From positions 1 to 13,484 of the forward strand of contig JAAZVG010000029.1 of the NCBI GenBank assembly GCA_018623655.1: a stretch of 13,484 nt of DNA. The letters are read 5' to 3'. The DNA comes from Flavobacteriaceae bacterium. GTDB taxonomy: Bacteria; Bacteroidota; Bacteroidia; Flavobacteriales; Flavobacteriaceae. Each line of letters starts with the position of its first letter. Position 1 is the stretch's first letter. A program made the translations under genes and the position numbers. The notes beneath the pieces are model-generated. The model worked only from the letters and a program-made list of their open reading frames with translations. It was not told the origin of the DNA and did no database searches. Positions 6,465 to 11,376 of the stretch are shown here, in pieces.

Positions 6465-7212
6465 AATTGGAGTTTTAGGGGAAGGGTGGCTTGGAGATTA
6501 TCTACTTCAAAAGCTTAAAACGAATGGATACAATGTGAAAGGAGCTAAGGCCTTTCAATGCTATTTTAGAAATAATCGATGGGAGGGTGATCTGCCTGCT
6601 TTCCTAGAAAATTTATCTCATTTAATAATTACCATACCAAGCGGTATTAATAGAAGTACTATTAAGGCTGATGCTAGCGAGGGAAATCTCACTCTCTTTA
6701 AACAGTTAATGAGCCATATTAATAAACATCCAGACTTAACCGTTTTCTATACAAGCAGTATATCCGTATATGGCAGATCAGAAACTATAATCGATGAAGA
6801 CACTAGACTCGATCCCAAAACCTCCTCAGCAAGGGCGATCACTAAAATTGAAAAGCAATTCGAGGATAGTCAGGTCAAACGATTTAATGCGCTCCGCCTT
6901 GGAGGGTTAATAGGGAAAGATAGGCACCCTATCTATAGTTTGTTGCGTACGCAAAAGAATATTGCCAAAAATGAACTCATTAATTTCATTCATCGAGAAG
7001 ATATTTTACGATGTATTGAATGGCTTATGAGGAATCCGCAAGATGGGCCGTTAAATTTGGTATCACCAAAGCATCCGACCAAAATAGAGTACTACTCAAG
7101 GATTGCAAAAGAAAGAAATTTGAATCTACCCGTCTTTACAGAAGGAGGTATTGTATCGAGAGTGGTTTCAAAGAAACTACCACTAGAACAGATTTGCATA
7201 AGAGGTATTTAG
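6457..7212 (+). CDS. NAD(P)-binding epimerase-like protein (atypical extended SDR, YeeZ-like), TTG start
   Basis: The 251-residue protein begins IKIGVLGEGWLG, a Rossmann loop with Gly8, Gly10 and Gly13. It continues with LIITIPSG, YTSSISVYGRS (about 98-108), LRLGGLIG (146-153) and a C-terminal part (GPLNLVSPKHPTKIEYYSRIA) typical of small NAD-dependent epimerase/dehydratase-like proteins. The YxxxK pair is not intact: Lys130 has Arg126 in the Tyr position, as in atypical SDRs, so catalysis as an epimerase is doubtful. The start is taken as TTG at 6457 because the same frame has a stop at 6418-6420 and no ATG or GTG lies between. The start overlaps the end of the zinc-ribbon gene by 8 bases, which suggests coupling. 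The stop overlaps the convergent lipoprotein gene by 4 bases. Substrate is unknown. Confidence 0.82.
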   Translation: MIKIGVLGEGWLGDYLLQKLKTNGYNVKGAKAFQCYFRNNRWEGDLPAFLENLSHLIITIPSGINRSTIKADASEGNLTLFKQLMSHINKHPDLTVFYTSSISVYGRSETIIDEDTRLDPKTSSARAITKIEKQFEDSQVKRFNALRLGGLIGKDRHPIYSLLRTQKNIAKNELINFIHREDILRCIEWLMRNPQDGPLNLVSPKHPTKIEYYSRIAKERNLNLPVFTEGGIVSRVVSKKLPLEQICIRGI

Positions 7213-7670
7213 GTACTGCGCTCCCATTGCAGAGAAATATATTTCATCAAACCCTTGTAGGCATTCAAGGTGTCTTCGAAGATGTTTGCGTCGAATTGAC
7301 CCTCTGAAAGTTTTTCCTTCAAACGAAAAAGCTCCGTTTTTAGTAAATCGAGGCGGCTTAAATAACCCGGGCTTTCTATAGCCTCTGGCTTCTGTTGATT
7401 CTCTAAATTCTCAATACTTTTTAAAGCATTTTCTACAGCGATTAACAGGTCCTCTGAGTTTTTTACTTTATACAGCGCTTCATAGGTTTGCGCAAATAGC
7501 TGAAGTGTTCGCCAGTTGCGGTATATTTCATTACTATTAGATATAACAACCCCTTGAAAAGAGTCTAGATAAATTTTTTGTTTGGTTTCAACAACAGTAA
7601 CCGTTTCTTGTTTTTTTGGTTCACAAGAGATTAGAACTATTCCTAAAAAGAAAGCTACAAATCGATTCAT
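7209..7670 (-). CDS. Hypothetical small lipoprotein
   Basis: I do not recognise the family. The 153-residue product begins with a short basic-hydrophobic signal (MNRFVAFFLGIVLIS) and a lipobox LISC, so Cys16 should be lipidated and the protein anchored in the envelope, facing the periplasm. The mature part is rich in Glu, Lys, Leu and Asn, with no further cysteine. It looks mostly helical (for example AQTYEALYKVKNSEDLLIAV and LDLLKTELFRLKEKL), possibly coiled coil. It stands alone on the minus strand, divergent from tdh with about 60 bp between start codons. Its stop overlaps the convergent epimerase-like gene by 4 bases. No function can be proposed from context. Confidence 0.8.
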   Translation of the reverse strand: MNRFVAFFLGIVLISCEPKKQETVTVVETKQKIYLDSFQGVVISNSNEIYRNWRTLQLFAQTYEALYKVKNSEDLLIAVENALKSIENLENQQKPEAIESPGYLSRLDLLKTELFRLKEKLSEGQFDANIFEDTLNAYKGLMKYISLQWERST

Positions 7671-7675
7671 AAGGC

Positions 7676-7682
7676 CAAATTA
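7676..7682 (-). promoter_or_regulatory. Possible -7 box (TAATTTG) for the lipoprotein gene
   Basis: On the minus strand this is one base shorter than TAnnTTTG. It ends only 5 bases before the ATG at 7670, so the transcript would be almost leaderless. The divergent tdh box lies 17 bp away, so the two promoters would compete for the same DNA. Confidence 0.3.
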
Positions 7683-7698
7683 CGATAATTGAAAAGAC

Positions 7699-7706
7699 TA
7701 TTTTTG
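7699..7706 (+). promoter_or_regulatory. Bacteroidota-type -7 box (TATTTTTG) for tdh
   Basis: This is identical to the metG box and a full match to TAnnTTTG. It lies inside the reading frame if the upstream TTG at 7689 were used as the start, which argues that the real start is the ATG at 7731, 24 bases downstream of the box. Confidence 0.6.
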
Positions 7707-7730
7707 CTAGAACAAATCGAAGCGAACCAT

Positions 7731-8657
7731 ATGTCGTTAAAAGTTCTTGTAATTGGGTCAGAAGGTCAAATCGGTACAGAATTATGCTCAGAACTTGAGA
7801 AGCGTAATGATATTATCCTTTACCGCGCAGATATTCGAATACAAACTGACCGTGAACGCAGATTGTATTGTTTAGATGCAACCGACAAAGGGAGTGTTGA
7901 GCAATTGATTAAAGAACATCAGATCAATGAAGTTTATCTGATGGCCGCCTTATTGAGTGCAAAGAGTGAGGAGAATCCAAGCCTTGCTTGGCATTTAAAT
8001 ATGAATAGCCTACTTCATCTTCTCGATATTGCCAGACAAGGGCGCTTTCAAAAATTATTTTGGCCTTCGAGTATTGCTGTATTTGGTCCAGACAGTCCAA
8101 AAGTAACTACACCACAAAACTGCGTAATCAATCCAACTACAGTCTATGGCATTAGCAAGCGTTCTGGAGAATTTTGGTGCGATTATTACTTTAGAAAATA
8201 CGGTGTAGATGTTCGAAGCATAAGATTTCCTGGCTTAATCAGTCACGCTACTGAGCCAGGAGGTGGAACTACAGATTACTCGGTAGCTATGATAAAAGAG
8301 GCTGTTAGTAAAGGCAGGTATACTTGCTACTTAAAAAGCGACACTATATTACCTATGCTCTTCATGCCTGATGCAGTTAAAGCAACTCTTGCAATAATGG
8401 ATGCTCCAAAATCTTCGATTACCGTGAGAACCTCTTATAACCTAGGGGGATTTGAAACAAGCCCTGAACTCATTGCCCGTTCAATACGCCGATTCATCCC
8501 CGAATTCGAGCTTGACTATTCTTTAGATTTCAGACAAAAAATTGCTGAATCTTGGCCTCAAAGCATCAATGATGAAGCTGCTGTTAACGACTGGGGATTT
8601 GGAGTAGAATACGACTTAGATCTTACCGTTCAAGAAATGATAAGGGCAGTAGAATAA
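7731..8657 (+). CDS. tdh: L-threonine 3-dehydrogenase, short-chain (SDR/epimerase-like) type
   Basis: This enzyme oxidises L-threonine with NAD+ to 2-amino-3-ketobutyrate, which 2-amino-3-ketobutyrate CoA-ligase (Kbl) then cleaves to glycine and acetyl-CoA. The 308-residue protein starts MSLKVLVIGSEGQIG, with the nucleotide-binding glycines at residues 9, 12 and 15. It has the catalytic Tyr139 and Lys143 in VYGISK, with Ser113/Ser114 in WPSSIAVFG. The family marks GGTTDY (178-183), TCYLKSDTILPMLFMPDAV, the TSYNLGGF stretch and DFRQKIAESWPQSI are characteristic of SDR-type threonine dehydrogenases as opposed to other GalE-like enzymes. The frame remains open back to a TTG at 7689, but the ATG at 7731 gives the normal N-terminus and lies after the promoter. 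No kbl gene is present in the window. The desaturase gene follows after 35 bp with its own promoter. Confidence 0.93.
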   Translation: MSLKVLVIGSEGQIGTELCSELEKRNDIILYRADIRIQTDRERRLYCLDATDKGSVEQLIKEHQINEVYLMAALLSAKSEENPSLAWHLNMNSLLHLLDIARQGRFQKLFWPSSIAVFGPDSPKVTTPQNCVINPTTVYGISKRSGEFWCDYYFRKYGVDVRSIRFPGLISHATEPGGGTTDYSVAMIKEAVSKGRYTCYLKSDTILPMLFMPDAVKATLAIMDAPKSSITVRTSYNLGGFETSPELIARSIRRFIPEFELDYSLDFRQKIAESWPQSINDEAAVNDWGFGVEYDLDLTVQEMIRAVE

Positions 8658-8680
8658 TTCTTATTCATAAGCGCTTTCAC

Positions 8681-8688
8681 TAACTTTG
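8681..8688 (+). promoter_or_regulatory. Bacteroidota-type -7 box (TAACTTTG) for the sterol desaturase family gene
   Basis: A full match to TAnnTTTG, ending only 4 bases before the ATG at 8693. Transcription would be expected to begin at or next to the start codon, so the message is probably leaderless. Confidence 0.6.
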
Positions 8689-8692
8689 CACC

Positions 8693-9568
8693 ATGCTAGA
8701 ATTCTTGAATATTTTTTGGGAAAGCACACTTGGAGTCTTTGTTTTTTACAAACAAAATCTCTTTTTTGAATCTCCATGGAGTCAAAACTATCTCTGGGGA
8801 TTGGTTCTTATTTCACTTCTAGTTTGGGGTCTTGAAATTATTTTTCCATGGCGAAAGTCACAAGCCATCTTTAGAAAGGATTTCTTTACAGATCTCTTTC
8901 ATATGGGGTTCAATTTTGTTCTTTTTAGCATATTCATTTCTGGATTTTATGCAGTGTTCTCAGAAGCGTTTAATTCGATTGGAATAGCATTAAATCGTTT
9001 AGCCATTATAAATATTGATAAAGCTCCAGAGTGGCTAGGGCTTCTCATCTTTTTTATACTTGTCGATTTCTTTGGATGGATAACCCATATTTTTCTGCAT
9101 AAGGTGCCTCTTTTCTGGAAGTTTCATAAGGTTCACCACAGTGTACATGAAATGGGATTTGCAGCTCATTTTAGATTTCACTGGATGGAACATATTCTTT
9201 ACAAACCTTTAAAAACCTTTGCCGTAATACTGATCGGTGGTTTTGAACCTGACCAAGCTTATTTGATTCATTTTGCAGCTATACTCATTGGACACCTGAA
9301 TCACGCCAATATCAAACTTAATTATGGACCGCTTAAGTTCATCTTTAACAATCCCATAATGCATTTGCATCACCATGCAAAAGTCTTACCTCAAGACCAT
9401 TCTCACGGAGTGAATTTTGGAATAAGTCTATCGCTATGGGATTACTTATTTGGTACTGTCTACATACCAAACGATAACTCCGATTTAATCATCGGCTATG
9501 CAGGTGATGAGGAAATGCCACAAGGTTTTGTCTCACAACAGTTATTCGGTTTTAAAAGAAAACAATGA
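8693..9568 (+). CDS. Sterol desaturase / fatty acid hydroxylase family membrane protein
   Basis: A 291-residue integral membrane protein with hydrophobic segments at about 33-52, 72-90, 115-130 and 175-200. The histidine boxes of the membrane di-iron hydroxylase family are present: His132-x3-His136, His145-x2-His148-His149 (HKVHH), HFRFHWMEH (159-167), HLNH (201-204) and HLHHH (224-228). These enzymes use a di-iron centre and O2 to hydroxylate or desaturate lipids such as sterols, fatty acids, carotenoids or alkylglycerols. In bacteria the substrate is often unknown, and nothing here fixes it. The initiator ATG is directly behind a -7 box. The gene ends in ATGA, overlapping by 4 bases the start of the DUF3109 gene, so the two are likely translated together. 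Confidence 0.9.
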   Translation: MLEFLNIFWESTLGVFVFYKQNLFFESPWSQNYLWGLVLISLLVWGLEIIFPWRKSQAIFRKDFFTDLFHMGFNFVLFSIFISGFYAVFSEAFNSIGIALNRLAIINIDKAPEWLGLLIFFILVDFFGWITHIFLHKVPLFWKFHKVHHSVHEMGFAAHFRFHWMEHILYKPLKTFAVILIGGFEPDQAYLIHFAAILIGHLNHANIKLNYGPLKFIFNNPIMHLHHHAKVLPQDHSHGVNFGISLSLWDYLFGTVYIPNDNSDLIIGYAGDEEMPQGFVSQQLFGFKRKQ

Positions 9569-10149
9569 TTCAAATAGGCACTACACTAGTTACCGAAGAC
9601 CTCATCGAAAAAGACTTCGTATGTAATTTAAATGCTTGTAAAGGTGCGTGCTGCGTGGCAGGTGAGTATGGAGCTCCTTTAGAATCATGGGAGGCCAAAA
9701 AACTCGAAGAATTACTTCCGAAAATACAACCGTATTTGCGAGCAGCAGGTATCGCTGTTATCGAAAATCAAGGTAGCTATGTAAAGGGAGAAGACGGCGA
9801 ATTAGAGACTCCACTAGTCGACGGAAAAGAATGTGCTTACCTAACCTTTGACGAAAAAGGACAAGGAGTATGCGGAATTGAATCAGCCTATCTAGAAGGA
9901 AGTATTGATTTCCACAAACCAATCAGCTGCCATCTTTATCCAGTTAGAGTGACTAAATACACCTCATTTGAGGCTGTAAACTACCACCGTTGGGAAATTT
10001 GTAATTCAGCCTGTACGCTAGGAAAAGAGCTTAAAGTTCCCATTTACCAATTCGTTAAAAGTGCTTTGATAAGAAAATTCGGTGAACAGTGGTACAAAGA
10101 GTTGGAGAAAGCAGCAGAGCTTTGGAAGAAAGAAAAGGGTCTTGTTTAA
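9565..10149 (+). CDS. DUF3109 family cysteine-rich protein (putative metal/Fe-S binding)
   Basis: A 194-residue soluble protein with nine cysteines: 20, 25, 29, 30, 90, 103, 122, 146 and 150. Motifs include CNLNACKGACC near the N-terminus, GKECAYL, GVCGIE, ISCHLYPVRV and EICNSAC. This pattern is that of the DUF3109 family and is reminiscent of the YkgJ-type cysteine-cluster proteins, which are thought to bind zinc or an iron-sulphur cluster. The biochemical role is not established. It is coupled to the upstream desaturase-family gene by an ATGA overlap, and the next gene downstream, after 201 bp, is nrdB. Both neighbours encode di-iron enzymes, so a role in iron handling is an attractive but untested guess. 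Confidence 0.87.
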   Translation: MIQIGTTLVTEDLIEKDFVCNLNACKGACCVAGEYGAPLESWEAKKLEELLPKIQPYLRAAGIAVIENQGSYVKGEDGELETPLVDGKECAYLTFDEKGQGVCGIESAYLEGSIDFHKPISCHLYPVRVTKYTSFEAVNYHRWEICNSACTLGKELKVPIYQFVKSALIRKFGEQWYKELEKAAELWKKEKGLV

Positions 10150-10169
10150 GTCAAAAAAAAGTTTCTAAA

Positions 10170-10188
10170 GTTTTCTGTGAAAGAAAAC
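10170..10188 (+). other. Hairpin after the DUF3109 stop codon, possible weak terminator
   Basis: GTTTTCT (10170-10176) and AGAAAAC (10182-10188) form a 7-bp stem with a 5-base loop, starting 20 bases after the stop codon. The stem is A/T-rich and no run of T follows, so it is not a standard intrinsic terminator. Its right arm overlaps the palindrome at 10185-10198, so the two structures cannot form at once. The remaining spacer up to 10268 shows nothing I can name. Confidence 0.35.
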
Positions 10189-10198
10189 CCTAGGGTTT
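10185..10198. promoter_or_regulatory. Perfect 14-bp palindrome upstream of nrdB, candidate operator
   Basis: AAACCCTAGGGTTT is a perfect uninterrupted palindrome 91 bp before the proposed nrdB -7 box. A close relative, ACCCTAGAGGTTT, occurs at 10269-10281 just upstream of that box. With no loop bases it is a better protein-binding site than RNA hairpin. It does not resemble the NrdR box as I know it. Its function is inferred from position only. Confidence 0.35.
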
Positions 10199-10268
10199 AT
10201 AGTAACTCAACTCACATTTCAACATTTTCTGTTAAAAACTTATCGGTCAACGCGCTCAAACTGCCTTT

Positions 10269-10281
10269 ACCCTAGAGGTTT
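10269..10281. promoter_or_regulatory. Imperfect second copy of the CCCTAG palindrome, near the nrdB promoter
   Basis: ACCCTAGAGGTTT matches the palindrome at 10185-10198 apart from one extra A in its right half. It ends 7 bp before the proposed -7 box, where a bound protein could block or recruit RNA polymerase. Inferred only. Confidence 0.3.
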
Positions 10282-10288
10282 GTTTTTA

Positions 10289-10296
10289 CATCTTTG
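10289..10296 (+). promoter_or_regulatory. Probable -7 box (CATCTTTG) for nrdBA
   Basis: It differs from TAnnTTTG only in its first base, as does the proposed ssb box. Transcription would start near 10302, giving a leader of about 50 bases that opens with a small hairpin (CTGGT 10304-10308, ACCAG 10313-10317, four-base loop). No clear -33 TTG was found. Confidence 0.35.
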
Positions 10297-10350
10297 TTAG
10301 TCCCTGGTCGTCACCAGAATCCATTCATTTTAAGAACCAAAAAAATAGCT

Positions 10351-11340
10351 ATGTCAACTGTAGTAGAACCGATCTTGCAAGACAACCCAGACCGATTTGT
10401 GATTTTTCCGATTAAACACCATGACTTATGGCAATGGTATAAGACCTCAGAGGCTTCATTCTGGACAGCGGAGGAAATCGACCTTTCTCAAGACTCGAAC
10501 GACTGGGAAAATAAATTAAATGATGACGAGCGTTATTTTATTAAACATATTCTAGCATTTTTCGCAGCCTCAGATGGTATTGTAAATGAGAATCTTGCAG
10601 AAAACTTTGTGAACGAAGTACAATACTCAGAAGCAAAGTTTTTTTATGGGTTTCAGATTATGATGGAAAACATCCACTCAGAAACCTACTCACTACTCAT
10701 TGATACCTATGTCAAAGACGAAAAAGAAAAGAACACACTTTTCAAGGCAATTGAAAACTTTCCTGCGATCAAGAAAAAGGCAGACTGGGCATTAAAATGG
10801 ATTGAGTCTCCCAGCTTTGCAGAAAGATTAATCGCTTTTGCTGCTGTTGAAGGAATCTTTTTTTCGGGGGCTTTCTGCTCAATCTTCTGGTTAAAGAAAC
10901 GAGGACTCATGCCAGGATTAACCTTTTCCAATGAGTTAATTTCAAGAGACGAAGGAATGCACTGCGACTTCGCGGTACACCTGCACAACAATCATCTGGT
11001 GAATAAGGTTCCAACCGAAAGAATCAAAGAAATCATCATCAACGCTCTAGACATTGAGCGCGAATTTATCACTGAATCGCTTCCTGCAAGTTTAATTGGA
11101 ATGAACTCGAAGCTGATGACGCAGTATCTCGAATTCGTAACTGATCGTCTTCTTGTAGAATTAGGTTGCGAAAAAGAATACAATGCTACTAACCCATTTG
11201 ACTTCATGGATATGATCTCACTTCAGGGTAAGACTAATTTCTTCGAGAAAAAAGTAAGTGAATATCAAAAAGCGGGAGTAAAACAAACCGAAGCAAATAC
11301 CGACGATAAAGACCCATTTGCATTTGATGCAGACTTTTAA
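10351..11340 (+). CDS. nrdB: Ribonucleoside-diphosphate reductase class Ia, beta (radical-bearing) subunit
   Basis: NrdB carries the di-iron centre and tyrosyl radical that drive reduction of ribonucleotides to deoxyribonucleotides. The 329-residue protein has metal ligands Asp75, Glu106, His109, Glu167, Glu201 and His204, and the radical Tyr113 in ENIHSETYSLL. All fall where they do in mouse R2 (139, 170, 173, 233, 267, 270 and 177). Long stretches (FAASDGIVNEN, GIFFSGAF, RGLMPGLTFSNELISRDEG) and the C-terminal FAFDADF are close to the eukaryotic R2 sequence, whose tail FTLDADF docks on R1. The ATG at 10351 is chosen over the open frame back to 10294 because it gives the family N-terminus and lies downstream of the proposed promoter. 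nrdA follows after 36 bp, presumably in the same operon; the order is the reverse of E. coli nrdAB. Confidence 0.96.
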   Translation: MSTVVEPILQDNPDRFVIFPIKHHDLWQWYKTSEASFWTAEEIDLSQDSNDWENKLNDDERYFIKHILAFFAASDGIVNENLAENFVNEVQYSEAKFFYGFQIMMENIHSETYSLLIDTYVKDEKEKNTLFKAIENFPAIKKKADWALKWIESPSFAERLIAFAAVEGIFFSGAFCSIFWLKKRGLMPGLTFSNELISRDEGMHCDFAVHLHNNHLVNKVPTERIKEIIINALDIEREFITESLPASLIGMNSKLMTQYLEFVTDRLLVELGCEKEYNATNPFDFMDMISLQGKTNFFEKKVSEYQKAGVKQTEANTDDKDPFAFDADF

Positions 11341-11376
11341 TAAACTAACCTAGCCAATTCATAAAAACCTTTCGAT

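Noticed and set aside
7020..7307. A 95-codon plus-strand frame across the epimerase/lipoprotein junction
   Set aside because: It overlaps the ends of two better-supported genes in other frames and has no domain-like sequence.
7689..7730. N-terminal extension of Tdh by 14 residues from a TTG
   Set aside because: The -7 promoter box lies within it, and the Rossmann fold begins right after the ATG at 7731 as in the family.
10294..10350. N-terminal extension of NrdB by 19 residues
   Set aside because: It overlaps the proposed promoter and a small hairpin, and NrdB proteins of this type begin near the ATG at 10351.
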